A stretch of 64,000 nt of DNA, from assembly GCF_034190915.1 (NCBI RefSeq), contig NW_026947499.1, positions 4,339,950 through 4,403,949 on the forward strand, read 5' to 3'. Made by a program: the position numbers and the translations under genes. The notes below the pieces were generated by a model. It did not search any database. It worked only from the letters and a program-made list of their open reading frames with translations, and was not told where the DNA came from. This document shows, piece after piece, positions 11,731 through 23,995 of the stretch (position 1 is the stretch's first letter; the number at the start of each line of letters is the position of its first letter). This DNA comes from Cavia porcellus (Eukaryota > Chordata > Mammalia > Rodentia > Caviidae).

Positions 11731-14254
11731 AGATGCTGAGTTCCAGTCACAGGAAACAGCCTCCTGTTCTGTTTCACAAAGGTAAGGGGGGAGACTGGGG
11801 CATTAGAGCCCTGCAGAACAGATGTACAGAGGGCTACTCCCCTTGGCAGCAGTCCATTGAGGACACCGGCCTTCAGCGGACCTCTGGACACAGCTGTGAA
11901 ACCCTGTGCTGGTGGCCATGGACATACCTGCCAGGCAGGGCCCCGGAGCACAGGGAGCCATCATCAAACCCCCAACCCCAGCAGCCCATTTGCTCACTGA
12001 CCTCCACACTGTCACCCACTCACAGGCCCCTATGCTTTGTGAGCTCTACTTGATTAGGAAGAAGCTTGGTCCCTCTTAGAAACAATAACCATGTCAAATG
12101 AACAGAGTACTCACCATGGTGGCTTTCAAAAGTAACTCTTAGCCTGGAAGCCATCAGCAGATTCCACAGTTGCTGCTGGGTGGAGATATTCATGTATTTG
12201 TTTAAATAAAGATACCATTTCCAAGGTTGGAGGACTTGACTGAGAATTTGGCCAGATTCCTTCTTAACAGGCAAAAGAACCACAGCAGCATGGATCATGA
12301 TTGTTTGATTCAGAGATCAACTGGTTAAATGTTCTCTGTCTCCTTCAGTAGCCAAATAACAAAGTTCCTGCAAAAACAATCCCCTACCTGTCAGCCTTCC
12401 AACTTCCAGAGAGGATAATGGTTTTAGTGCTGCATTTTTAACAAAGAAGCACTTGCTATAGCTTCTGAAGCTTAACTAATTTGCTCCCTTTTGAGTTCCA
12501 GAGACAGTGACATATTTATTAAGATATTTCCACATACTGGAGGTAAAGTAGAGTGTCCCAACGGGGTAGCACAGGTTTTCTCTCCACTGTGATCACAGCC
12601 TGGCTATCAAGATGCATTATGCCATCACACAGTAAATAAGCTCCCGGGATGGAAAGGAAGGACGGAAGTCAGCAGACTAACACTCACTTCAGAGACCCGT
12701 TAGGAATTTATGGCATTAAAAATTCCCAGCACTCTCAATTTACCTACCGGAACACCTGAAATATATTTTAGCTTCTGACAGAAAAAGTTTTTCTAGCTCA
12801 CAAACCACCAACACTCATAAAATTTAACCTAACATCTTTTTGCTGAAATAAACAAAGGGAATTCTCCCTCGCAATGTGGCTCCTGGAAAGAATACACTGT
12901 TGTCTCTCCAAACCTTGCCTTGATTCCCCTAACATGACCTTAGAAGTGTTGCCAGCAAACTTTGACCCAAGCACACCCGTGTGTAGTGTGAAATGTTTAT
13001 GTCATATGTATTTGCATGCCCACACACACTTCCGTGTGCTTCACAGACTTTGTCATTTTACCAAATCAAATGCCTGTCACCTTTAAGGGAAGTCATAATT
13101 CTGAATTGTTAAGCATTTTCAAGAAGAAATATGAAATCAGCTCTTGGGCCTGTTTCCAAACACGGAGAGAATTTATCACAAGCAATATTGACCAGTGATT
13201 TATAAAGTCTGATGAATTTGTCAGCATAGGCTATGAATAAGGATTTTTTAGGTCCAATAAATTAGGTTGTAATGCTCTTTTATTAAAGTTTAAAGTGCAT
13301 GAGGCCTGGTAATTGTAAGCTGAAACCTGAAATCTCTCCTTTATGGGTTCTCTCACTTCCTACTGTGAGTGATTTATTTCAACAATATGCGAAGAAACAC
13401 ACCAAACCACAAACAAAGTTTAACAGGTTATAAAACATGATTAGTGCCAGATTCAGGGTTGCAAACACACCAAGGGGAGAAAGACAAAGGGAGCCCCACA
13501 AATTTTCAACAGTACTGGAATATTTTATCCTTAAAACTGTTCTGCAATACCTTCCAATTTGAATAGGGTATCCTAAGGAAGAAGTTCATAGTTCATCACA
13601 GAAATGGGGAGCTAAGCTCACAAGGAGCTTCTGGGTCACCACTGAGAACCACATACAGGCCACGGTCATTGTGTATCTTGAAGCCACAGAAACACTTTAG
13701 CCTCAGGAGGCTGTGTGTCAGAAAGAATTTCCTGGGAGGAAATGAGGTGCAGGGAATTAAGGTCCTCTCCTCCCTGAGCCAGCTCTTTCTTCTTTCTGTG
13801 AGCTGGGAGTAAGTTAGATGCTGCTCTATCTGCCAGTCCTTCACGATGGAACCCCGAGGCAGGTCTGCAGACCAAAGCTCTTCATGTGAAAAGTGTCCTG
13901 GAAACATTCTTGAAGAGGGACTTAGAGCTACAAAGGGCAAGGGGCCAACAAAAATGCTGTGTTTTTAAAAATTTGAAATGAAATCTGTATCACAAACAAT
14001 ATTTATTTTTGCAAAGTACTCAAATCAGAATGAATCACAGACCTAGGTAATAAACATGGACACAGAAAACCATTGAAAGACAGCATGAGGGGAAACACTT
14101 GGTGCTGGGGATCAGGGACTGTGTGGATTTTGCTAATTAATGGGCCTTCACCGCTTATAACTTGGAGCAGCAGCAGAGTCACAAGGAGAGGTATCAATGA
14201 TATCTCATGAAAAAGGACACAGGTCAGGAAACAGCCATCAGAGCCCCTGCTGCT
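11731..14254. other. Non-coding unique sequence
   Basis: Nothing codes here that I can recognise. The 135-codon frame at 11646-12053 overlaps the end of the preceding repeat and has no domain. The segment at 12860-13200 is moderately A+T-rich. No tRNA, snRNA or recent transposon is visible. Confidence 0.5.
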
Positions 14255-14405
14255 GTGTTGTGAGCTGAAGCATCATAGAAGTTGAATGAGACCTGAGCTT
14301 CGTTTTGCAGATGAGGAGTATGAGGTTCAGATATCTAACGATTTGTCAGAGGACATCAGTTCAACCAGTGACAGGGCTTAAATCCAAGTCCATGCATAAA
14401 AAGCT
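14255..14405 (+). mobile_element. MIR SINE
   Basis: The central MIR core is visible in plus orientation: 'ttttgcagatgaggag', 'tgaggttcagatatctaac', 'gatttgtcagagg', then 'cagtgacagggcttaaatcc', corresponding to the MIR phrases for gaining a net balance of 'gatgaggaaactgag' and 'gacagagctgggatt'. MIRs are ancient mammal-wide tRNA-derived SINEs, so this copy predates placental radiation. Confidence 0.75.
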
Positions 14406-14769
14406 GCTCTGTATTTACTCCAACCTGAAACAGATTTCTAATAAATTCCTAACAAAACAAAGGCTTAAAACATCATGCGACAAAATCACCTCCTCTTATT
14501 GATGCAGGCTGTGGTGAGCGTGGGTGGATCGCTCTGCTTTGCCTGTTTTGGTGCAGCACATAAAGATCACTGCTGGAGCCACTGTGGATACATCACTGAG
14601 AGGTTTCAGCTTGGAGGGAACCAAGCTTTCCCTGCACACAGGCAACAGCGATATCTCAGGTGCTGGTTCTTCTGTTTCCCTGTGGGCCAACCTCCCTCTA
14701 TTAATCTCCACAACAATGTGGTGAACTGAAGGGCACAAACACACATCAGAAAAGATGCAGGAAAAGCCT

Positions 14770-15265
14770 GACTGCCACATTCTGTAATTTTAATTTCTCT
14801 TGTCCGTGTGGGCAGTGCGCCGTGATTACATTCCCGGTGGAGAGCTGGCGCACGTCCACACCACATCTTAATCCCTTCCCATCTCCTCCTCCCCTTCCTC
14901 ACTCCTGCTTAGGCATGTTAACACTTCACAGTGTCTCACACATGGACCGTCATCATCCCCGGCTGCCCAGATGCCTGCACTTCTCATTCTTGCATTTCCA
15001 CGCAGCACGTCACACTGGAGCTATTTACCATGCACAGCGGAATAATCTGTTATGAATCACAGTGCCCTCAATTTATTTAAAATGGGTTTAGAACGCTTGT
15101 CTCATCCTACTGTTCAATACTGGCCTTCCGTAAACAAATGATGAGATTTCCTTAGAACAAAACTTTAATTTAGCCACTCCGTAATCTAATTAAAGAAAAT
15201 CGTAATTCCCGGAGTCTTGCTTTCTGAAGCAACAAAGCTATTGATTTAAGAATGGTTTCTAAATA
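14770..15265. other. Candidate conserved non-coding block (enhancer-like)
   Basis: This stretch has no transposon signature and keeps several CpGs in an otherwise CpG-poor region (for example 'gtgcgccgtgattac' and 'ggagagctggcgcacgtcc'). It then passes into dense homeodomain-type sites: 'taatctaattaaag', 'taatttagcc', 'tcgtaattcccgg'. The texture resembles vertebrate developmental enhancers. This is inference from motif texture only; no alignment was possible. It lies 400 bp before a microsatellite cluster. Confidence 0.3.
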
Positions 15266-15675
15266 AAGTGCTAATGGTAGAAATTATACACAAAAGTATT
15301 CCCTATCATGTCTTAATTGTCTCTTATTGGAGTTCCTATGGTCAAATTTTAGATGACTTTTATTTTTACAATTAAAAAATTAGTTTATCATTTCATGGTT
15401 GGTCCAAAAATAATAATAACTAGTATTAAGCTGCAGTGAAGCCAACATGAGTGTTTTCCTACCACGTGGTCTCTTGTGTACACATACAAGTTCATTTGTC
15501 TGGACATTTGCTGATCTCCACTGTTCTAGCATCTTTGTTATATGGTCTTAAAGCAAATAATAGCTCAGCACAAATGCACAGAGAGCTCTGCTGCTAAGAT
15601 AGTGCAGGGCACATGGTGTGCAAAGAGATGGTGAGTGTTTTTCTCAGCTGTGTAGCTTAGCAGGGGAAGCCAGAC

Positions 15676-15676
<1 letters not shown>

Positions 15677-15723
<47 letters not shown>

Positions 15724-15747
15724 AGAGAGAAAGAGAGAGAGAGATAG
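15677..15747 (+). repeat. (CA)n then (GA)n microsatellite
   Basis: About 21 uninterrupted CA dinucleotides run to 15721. They are followed by a GA-rich run ('gaagagagaaagagagagagagat'). Confidence 0.97.
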
Positions 15748-15811
15748 GTGAGTGTGTGGATGGATGGACAGACACAGATATAGAGGCATATTAGGTAGGT
15801 AGATAAGAGAT

Positions 15812-15850
15812 AATATACATATATATATATATTATATATATATATTTGAT
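15812..15850. repeat. (TA)n tract
   Basis: An alternating AT/TA stretch with one phase shift, lying between the flanking CA and TG tracts. Confidence 0.9.
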
Positions 15851-15914
15851 AGATAAATATTATAGACTGTTTATAGACAGATTAATATAGAAGACAGGTA
15901 TTATATATGTGCAG

Positions 15915-15917
<3 letters not shown>

Positions 15918-15965
<48 letters not shown>
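15918..15965 (+). repeat. (TG)n microsatellite
   Basis: About 24 uninterrupted TG dinucleotides. They are complementary to the CA tract that ends roughly 200 bases upstream, so the two can pair as an inverted repeat. Confidence 0.97.
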
Positions 15966-15968
<3 letters not shown>

Positions 15969-16309
15969 TTTTTCTCTCTCACTCATCCTAGAAAAGTATG
16001 CTGCCCTCAGGTAGTACTGTCTGTTCATCGACACTACCCATGTTCACCCCATGCATGACCAAAGCAAGAGCTTCATGATGGGGAAGGAAACCTATTCCCC
16101 CAATATGCTCTTGGACAAAGTACACATAAGTAAGTTTATTGCTCTCACTTTTATTTTGTCAGTCATGACCCTTGGCCCAGTGCCTCAAATATCTCTTGTG
16201 CTGGTTCTTCAGTTGCAAAGGGTGAGCAGTAGCCCTGCCTGCTGCGGCAGACAGTGTTGGGAGGGAGGGGTTTACTGCCAGTGATATCCTTGAGATTTGA
16301 GACCCTGAT

Positions 16310-16509
16310 NNNNNNNNNNNNNNNNNNNNNNNNNNNNNNNNNNNNNNNNNNNNNNNNNNNNNNNNNNNNNNNNNNNNNNNNNNNNNNNNNNNNNNNNNNN
16401 NNNNNNNNNNNNNNNNNNNNNNNNNNNNNNNNNNNNNNNNNNNNNNNNNNNNNNNNNNNNNNNNNNNNNNNNNNNNNNNNNNNNNNNNNNNNNNNNNNNN
16501 NNNNNNNNN
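16310..16509. other. Assembly gap (200 N)
   Basis: Exactly 200 undetermined bases. The nine bases before it (16301-16309, gaccctgat) are repeated exactly after it (16510-16518), which suggests the two contig ends may overlap. Confidence 0.99.
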
Positions 16510-16518
16510 GACCCTGAT

Positions 16519-17310
16519 GGGTTCCTCAGGAGTTTAAAGCTGTCTTCAGTGCAGAAGGACCATCTCACAGCTTCCCCTCTTGCCGGTTAGGGTAAAATAC
16601 TGGCTCTCCTAGGAATGGTACCACTGTTGGCTTCCGAAACTCTGTTATCTGTTTCTGTCACCACCCTGACCAGAGACCTGGTGGGAAGTCTGACTTCCGG
16701 TTCTGACATCACCACCAGCTCTGAGTGGTTTGGCCTCTGGTATCATTACATAAGCCTTCCTAGGTGGTCATCGCTTCCTTTTTATAGCTAGTGAGGAAAT
16801 GGGAACAGAGCGAGAGGAGAATATGTTCTATCTTTCAAAACCGAGGCCAAGAAAATGCATGCATTGTGTTCCTACATCCTACTGATGAACTTCAGTCTTG
16901 TGACAATAGAGAGCTGCACAGAGTGCAGGATGGAGCAATGGTGATTCTGCACAGCTAGGAAAATTGGAGATTTCATTTGTGAAGAAGAAAATAATAGATA
17001 CGTATATTGTAAATCAGCTGAAAACTCACAGCCCACAGTACACATGCAACAGAGCACAGGTGGTTCCTCTGTAAGCAAAGACTGAATGAGATAAATACCA
17101 AAAGAAACTTTAAGGTCAGAAAACACCTATCAGAGAGTGTACCAGTATAGAAAAATAGGGGATATGTCTTCAAATCACTAAGAAAGACTCTTTGCATTTG
17201 CTATATATCTACAAAAGTGAATTTCACTGCTTAAGAAGTTATTCACATGCATGGAGGAAGGTATTTTCTGGACAGCGATTCAAACACAGGGAGTGGGCAC
17301 TAAAGATTAA
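16519..17310. other. Non-coding unique sequence
   Basis: No gene or clear repeat is seen. Short minus-strand frames at 16872-17197 overlap each other and carry no domain. Confidence 0.5.
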
Positions 17311-17312
17311 GG

Positions 17313-17760
17313 GTGGTTCTGTGGATCATACTTATAGCAACCAGATTCCTGCTGCTGGACAAGATACCTGAGAAAAACAAGTTAATGGCTGAAAGGTTTG
17401 TTGTGACTCACGGTGTCAGAGGGTTCAGTCCTTGGCCAAATGGCTCCATCACTTCCAGGCACATGGTGAGGCAGAAACAGCACAGCAGGAGCTGGGGCAG
17501 GGCAGGATGCTCACCTCACAGAGCACAGGGGGCGGAGAAGCAGGAATGGCAGGAGCCGCTTACTCTGCCATCTGGTTATGTTTCACCCCAGCTCCCAGGT
17601 GTTGGACTGTGCTGTCTCCTGCTCAGTTTTCTCTCATTCATGCCAGTCACCTCTAGAAACACCCCCTAGGCACACTCCAAAGTGTGCTTGATGAGTTCCC
17701 TAGTTGTTTCTCGAACCAAGCAAGTTGACAGTTAACATTGCCATCAAAATAATTAATAGC
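17313..17760 (-). mobile_element. MaLR-like LTR, diverged
   Basis: The plus strand shows the reversed MaLR order: 'ggacaagatacctgagaaaaacaa', 'gctgaaaggtttgttgtgactcac', 'gagggttcagtccttggcc', 'ggctccatcacttcc', 'catggtgaggcag', 'cagcaggagc', and a terminal 'ttgacagttaacattgcc' block. It is a more diverged relative of the LTRs at 8.9 and 32.8 kb. The boundaries are approximate. The 118-codon open frame here is part of the repeat and not a gene. Confidence 0.6.
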
Positions 17761-17764
17761 ATTC

Positions 17765-18240
17765 TGGAAACTTAAAAATGAGTTACTGTGACACGATTTT
17801 CCCCAACAACCTCTAGTGATTGCTTACCCTTGTACACTAAGAACATGACTGTCTCTGTGAGTCTTAAAAGGGGCAGGCTGCTGGGAACCAGCTAACAATG
17901 ATGGAACCTAACAATTAAGGTTGCTTGTTTCAACTGCAAGCTTGTCAGAAAGTGAAAAGCTAAACATGGAAGATGATGTATGATGAAATCATTGAACCAG
18001 ATACTTGCTTTCTGAATTCATATTTGGATACAAACTCTTCTGTCAAATCTTCAATCTTCAAAGGAAAATAAAAAATCTATTTTCTATCTTATTTATATTC
18101 CCATACAATGAGTGTTTTTTCCCTCTGAGTGTAAAGACAAAATTATATTTGTGGCCTAATTAAAGGTTGCTTACATGAATTTTAAAATATCACTTTATTT
18201 TTAAAAGGTAAACTTGGGGAACTAAAAAAAGATCAAAATG
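17765..18240. other. Non-coding A+T-rich sequence
   Basis: No gene, RNA gene or recognisable repeat. Confidence 0.5.
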
Positions 18241-18241
<1 letters not shown>

Positions 18242-18281
<40 letters not shown>

Positions 18282-18291
18282 TATATACATA

Positions 18292-18328
<37 letters not shown>
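18242..18328. repeat. (TA)n microsatellite
   Basis: An almost pure alternating TA tract of about 87 bases with a few 'tacata' and 'tatgta' interruptions. It is self-complementary and prone to cruciform extrusion and length change. Confidence 0.97.
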
Positions 18329-18330
<2 letters not shown>

Positions 18331-19829
18331 TAATTCAACACGATCAATGTGTTTGTTATGTATTCCAACCATACTAGTTAAAAGAGACACTAAAAAAGAA
18401 AGATACTCTAGATGATTATTTCCACATCATCTACCTGCAAATCTAAGTTATTGATACACATTATTTCTCTGAATAACAGAGATTATATTTAAATTTAAAA
18501 TGTACAGTAACTAATCAATCTAATTTGCTTTGTGGCTTATCAGATTAATGTTTTTAATAGGTTCCCTGTTGCTCCCAAGGAAAAGAATCCAATTGGTGTA
18601 ATTTTCATCCTAGGGTAGAATTTGTTATGTTCAGCTCTCCAATTACTTACTTAGAAACATGACTTTTTTTGTAATATTTTTAGCATTAATATCAGTATGG
18701 GGTAAAACCTTGGGAGATATCATCTCTATTACCAATGCTATTTATTATCTAGTGTTCTAAAATTAAGTCGAAGATGCAGAATACAATGGTTTTTGCTTGT
18801 TCCTCCAGTAGGCCCAAAAGGCACTGCTGATCAATCACTCTTGGACATCAAACATGGTCTTGAATGCATTGGCTCACTATGGCCCGGATGACAGAACAAA
18901 TGGACAAGACCGTGCAGGAGAACTCCCCATCCTGAACACCTCTGCACAGTCCATTCTGCTCCTATCCAGCTTGATGGTAAAGATGTAAGATCTCTCAAAT
19001 GGGAAACCTAAGACAAGCAATGAAAAAGCACATATTTCAGTATATTTTATTTTTAAATAAAATAATTATGCATTTACATTGAAAAATACCACCAAAGAAG
19101 CATTCATCTTACTTAGGTCCTCCACAAACCCATTCTCACCACTTCAGTGTCCTTTCTTCCAATCACAGACACAGTGGCTAGTGACTGGCAAGGTCTCAGT
19201 TTCTATGGAGCTGGTCCTCATGTGAGATGGATCACCTGTGACCAGGTTAACACATAAACACCAACATGGCTTTGGAGAGCAGTGGCACACACACATGAGC
19301 CCACATCTGTTTTACTAATTCCATCACGTCTCACGTTGCTTGTAAACTTCTGATGTTTCATTTCTCTCAGATACTTTCAGAAGCACAGGCTTACAGAAGC
19401 CAAGGTCTGCATAACGCAAACAGATTTCCAGGTGAACAGTGACTTTGCAGTACTGCCTGTAAACACCGAAAACGATGCTCTTTCGCCAAGATGTTGCTCA
19501 GTTAAATCTTTGTTAAATCTTGTCTGTGCATAGAAGGCTGAGAGAAGGGAATAAAGAGAACCCACAGATGTCTTTGTTGGGTGGAGGCCAAGTGATTTTC
19601 ACTCTCGTCATTTATGTGGTTGATGATGATAATAAAAACACAAAACATGAAAGAGTTTCCTAAGGTCAGGAAGGGGAGATACACAACAATGGCCCACTCT
19701 TTTGGAGAAGAAAAGTGAATGCATGTTTGGAGAAACACACTATGAGCTGGGAACCCGACCATACCCAGTTTGCAGTCCTTTGGCTGTGTGAATCATACAG
19801 GCATCTCCTATGGGTTTGTATCCATTGTT
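18329..19829. other. Non-coding unique sequence
   Basis: A+T-rich DNA without a recognisable gene. Several CpG-poor stretches with TAAT-type motifs occur around 18480-18560. Confidence 0.5.
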
Positions 19830-19928
19830 CTCTACAGACATTAATTTCCTTGAGAGAAAGAGGCCATCTTGTTCATGTCTGTGTTCACTACACTGATACA
19901 GTATTTAGTACAGGGCTGTGATGGGAGG
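19830..19928 (+). mobile_element. L2 3' end fragment
   Basis: The order 'ttccttgagagaaagaggccatcttgttc', 'tgtctgtgttcact', 'acagtatttagtacagggctgtg' follows the L2 3' terminal consensus (the 'cttgagggcaggga...tgttcact...agcacagtgcctggcac' block). It is short and diverged, as expected for an ancient L2. Confidence 0.55.
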
Positions 19929-19929
19929 A

Positions 19930-20584
19930 TGGAGAAGTGATAGTTCCACATGCTCATAGCACAAAATATGAACACAAATGAAAAGTAGTTTATGATTCTG
20001 CCACATATTCAACCTGGGATTTGGATATTAGGAGGGGAAGTGCCCTCACTGTAGGTACCCAAGTGGATTAAGACTCTGTCGCACCAGAGGATCCCTTATG
20101 TAGAGTTAAGGAAGAACATCACAGAGCCAAGCAGTGCTGCTGGGTGGTGTATGCCTCAACTTCACTGCCCAAAGTCAGCCCAAGGCCATGACTAAGTACC
20201 ATCTGTCTCCAAAAGTACATGCTGGACAGCTGCCTTTGGCTAGAAATTGTGCTGGGCAGGAGACGGGTGACATGAGCCTAAAACCGGAAGAATTAATGGT
20301 AATTGTAGGAATTTATCATCATTCTTGAGAAATGTAGTTTTTGGAAAACAGTCATCATCATACCAATACTCACAGGGGCCCACTCTCCACTGGTCAGCTG
20401 CTGGGGATGTGACGGAATAAAGCCAGCAAGGTCACTACTGTTAGGGACCTGACCTTTCGTGTATGGTCATCGCTGAGAAAGCCAGTGAAGAGGATGATTC
20501 CAGAGAGTCCTGGGAACAGGAAGTTGATGAGCTAGAGCAAAGGGATGGAAATGGCTGGAGAGGTGTGGTGCTTTTATGTAGTAT
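19930..20584. other. Non-coding unique sequence
   Basis: Nothing recognisable in either strand. Confidence 0.5.
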
Positions 20585-20960
20585 TTTTGGTCCAGGGTTG
20601 TTCTGGTGAGGTAACATTTGAGCAGGGGTAAGGAAGATGCAAAAACCAGACACGCTAGTCTGAAAGGAAAAGAATTGCAGGAAAAGGGAACAGCAAATGC
20701 AAAGTTCCTGCATTAAGCACAGCTTGGAGTGACTGAGGAAGATGCAGAAATCCAGGATCTTGGCACGCAATGGAGAGGCCAATGAACAGCACCCCAGAGA
20801 AGTTGTGTAGGACTCATGATGTTACAGGCAACAAGAGAATCATTGGTAGGCTTCCATGCATGGGAGCAAGGAAATAGTTTACATTTCACCCAGATCACTG
20901 CCATCCCTCTGTGCACAGTGCTTGGCAGTACCAGACCGAGTATACCGTGGAAGAGGTGTT
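20585..20960 (+). mobile_element. Ancient mammalian interspersed repeat, family not assigned
   Basis: Several phrases recall a very common mammalian element: 'gaggtaacatttgagcagggg', 'gaaaagggaacagcaaatgc', 'aaagttcctgcattaagc', 'ttgtgtaggactcatgatg' and a terminal 'agatcactgcc' block. The element is old and strongly diverged. I recognise the phrases from mammalian genomes but cannot name the family securely. The minus-strand frames here (20441-20782, 20713-21183) lie within or beside this repeat and are not genes. Confidence 0.5.
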
Positions 20961-21276
20961 CAGGTGACTGCAAAGGTCCAGGCCCAGGGAGCACGTGGAG
21001 GGGAGGGGTAGGAGTTCGCATGGACAAAGAAGAGCATTTCAGTGAGTGGCTGCCATGGCAAACACTGAGTGTGAGTACAGGTAACTTACAGACTCCAGAA
21101 TGACCCACGCTCAGAGAAAATTGACAGGATATAATTGGGGAGCCTTCAAGACAGGACGGGGCCCAGAGGAAAGAGAGTCCCATGCACTCCCAGATCCTGG
21201 AGCTGTGACTGAGGCCACAGAGATGCCGGTCAGTGCAGACAGTGCTGAGCCCATCTCTGGCAAAGGGTGTATCAGG

Positions 21277-21447
21277 TCAGGGTCGATTACCAGGTACTAG
21301 GCAGGTTACCAGGTCCTGGGCAGGTTACCAGGTCTGGGGCGAGTTACTAGGTCCTGGGCGGGTTACCAGGTCTAGGGAAGGTTACCAGGTCTGGGGCAGA
21401 TTACCAGGTTCAGGGCAGTGTACCTGGTCCAGGGCAGGTTACCAGGG
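21277..21447 (+). repeat. 19-bp minisatellite, nine units
   Basis: Nine consecutive 19-base units fit the pattern cctgggcaggttaccaggt with one to four changes each. The phase is kept exactly from the first to the last unit. Most units contain ggttacc. Flanking sequence is unique. Confidence 0.95.
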
Positions 21448-21449
21448 GA

Positions 21450-23995
21450 AGCCTGGATTTGAAATATGAAGCTCTGTGCAGTATAGAAAGCTATCCCCTA
21501 TTTTTCTTCACCATCTGAAGAGCCCTGCACAACACACAGACTCCTGCAGTTTAATGGCTTCTGGGCTGGGGGAGGAAGGGAAGAGGGAAAGTTCAAGGAA
21601 CTGAATCAGCATGGGGGATGGTGTCTGCAGGAATCTGCTTCCTCTTCCCTCATAAAGAAGAGCAGGAAGAAGCACCTGAGGAGAATCCACCCAGGACCTC
21701 AGACAGAAACTTAGCAATGGAGTTCCTGATGGGGGTGAAACTACAGGAAGAGCACAGTGGTCACAGTGTTTGGGGACTGAATCACAGCTCGTCAAATGCT
21801 GCATGGCTTGGGCTGAACTCCACAATGGGGGACACCTCTTCCCTTATCAGCTGCGAGAAGCCTGTGCAGTGCCAGCCCTCCCTGGCTAAGCTGCTGTACT
21901 ACATTATAAGGAACCACAACTCTTCCTGATAAAACCCAGCCAATGACTAAGTCATCAACAGCAGCACATCTAACATTGGGCCCATGCTGCTTTCCAGGTA
22001 CTTTTGGAAACATCTGAAAACAGTTCTGAATGTCACAAAGTAGAAGGGATTATTGCATCTTGTGGGCAGAGAGCAGAAATGCCATAGCTCACAGTGCACA
22101 GGACAGCCACCTTCAATAGAAGATCCTTCAAAACACTGTCTCACCTGTGCCATGGTCTTAAAATCCCACTGCATAAATGAGCCTATTACAATGATAAACA
22201 GGCATCTCCAGGTGGACAGAACTGAGCAATCACCTCTCAGATGCTGACTGAAGAGATGGCACTGCAGTGGCAGAGCGGTGGGAGTTGTGCAGGTAGTGAT
22301 AGGGGTGTGGGTTGTGTCCAGCCTTGGAAATCCCAGCTGCCCAGTTGTGCCCCACCTGCATGAGACAAGGGCAGTGTGGCAGCCCTCTCTACCTCATGCA
22401 TTCCTTCTCTTCCTTTGGTTTTGTAAGCTCTCATCGGAGTCCTCTAGCATTTATTTCTGCAAGAGGAGAAAAAGTATTCCAGGGACTGGACTGCAAGAAG
22501 TCTTACCACATTTGTGATTGTTCAGTGTTGTTCCACAGATTTAATTTTTTAATTAATTTTTTGCATGAGCTGCCCTCTGTCTTTCTGTTGTTTCATGGAG
22601 AAGTTTAAGAATTCCATCTTGACATTTCCAAGAAAAAAGAATGTTGTTTATAATGATAGCTGAGGCCCTGAAAGAAGAGTTCTGCACAATTCCACAATGT
22701 AAACTAACGATCTCTCCCTGCTCCTAATTTTCCAAAAGTGATCCACTTAGACATACGTTTTTCTTTAAACAACAAGGAAATGCATTAATTATTTTGTTTT
22801 CCAGGTTTCTGGCAGGTGGTAGTTACATTTCGGATTAAAATCTCCAGGGTGGAGGTGAAGAACACAGGCCTAGAGAAAGGGAGGCACATAAACACTTGCA
22901 CATTAGCAGTTCTGTTACAGATCTGTCAGTGAGGAAAGAAAAGTGGAAGCAAGAGGGTAAAATTTAACTGAAATAAACTGCAGCCACCTGCGCGCCCATC
23001 TTCAGAGGAAATGATTCTGGGAAGTATTAGTCAATTTCTTGAATAAGGGTTGGTGCCATCTTTGTTTCTTGTGGTTTTACCAAAGTCTCCTTCACTGACC
23101 CGTCCCAGCCCCCAGCGTACAGTGAGGGGCAAAGGTCTCCTGCAGGTGGTCAGCTTACATCCAGGTGAGCCCATTTAGGGCAACAACACACTCACCCAAA
23201 GTAGAGGAACCTGGAAAATTTTTTATGCTAGTGGTTATGGATTTCAAGCCAAGGGAGGCATTTATCAGGGTGGATTTTACTGGTGACTAATTCCAGAGCA
23301 GCTCAGGAAGCTGAGTTAGTGGAGCACCGAGGCGCAGAGCCCTAGCTTTATGGCCACTTCCTCAGGGACAGGGAGGAGCTCACAACAGTGGTGCCAGCTG
23401 GTCAGGGGCACATGAATCACGTCACCTCTAAAGGAGAACCGAGCAACAGGAAAACAGAGAAACCCCCTCATTTTTACTATGCATGTATATTTGGAAATGC
23501 TGCTTGTGAATGTGCTGCTTGTAACTGAGGACATCGCTGCAGTTAAAGCCCACATGTGTGAGCTCACATGCTCAGGGTCTATGTGTTTTATATTTGCTTA
23601 GAGAGAGAAATTCTCCAGTACGGTATCATCTTTTATCCAGAACTGTAAAGGTTTTTTTTGTGTGTGATTTTTAATTACTTATCTAATAGGTGCATATTTG
23701 TGTTAAAATGTTTAAAAATAAAATGAATATATATTTTTTTTAAAGAACAGTAGTGGACAACACTTTGCAAAAGGCTGCAGTGTGTCCAACAGGCCCACAC
23801 TGCTTAACCTCCTGACCTCTCCCTTGGTAGACCGGGGCTCCTGGAAGCATCAGAGTGGAACCTGGCTGTGCCCTTTTCTGTCTAACTTCACTTGGGCTCA
23901 CGCCTCGGAGGACGGCGTGGAGTTTTATCCCTTTCAAAAGTCACAGATATGTGAATCACTGCTTAGCAGCTTCCCATCTACAGCAGAAGGTTCTG
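21450..23995. other. Non-coding unique sequence
   Basis: No recognisable gene. Frames of up to 105 codons (for example 21508-21825, minus) have no domain and no intron-exon logic. A short T/A-rich stretch lies near 22540. Nothing else is visible. Confidence 0.5.

Noticed and set aside
15565..15789. Cys-Val repeat protein on the minus strand
   Set aside because: It is the translation of the CA microsatellite.
16254..16568. Open frames on both strands across the gap
   Set aside because: They exist only because N bases contain no stop codons.
21277..21447. CRISPR array
   Set aside because: Units abut without spacers and the genome is mammalian; it is a minisatellite.
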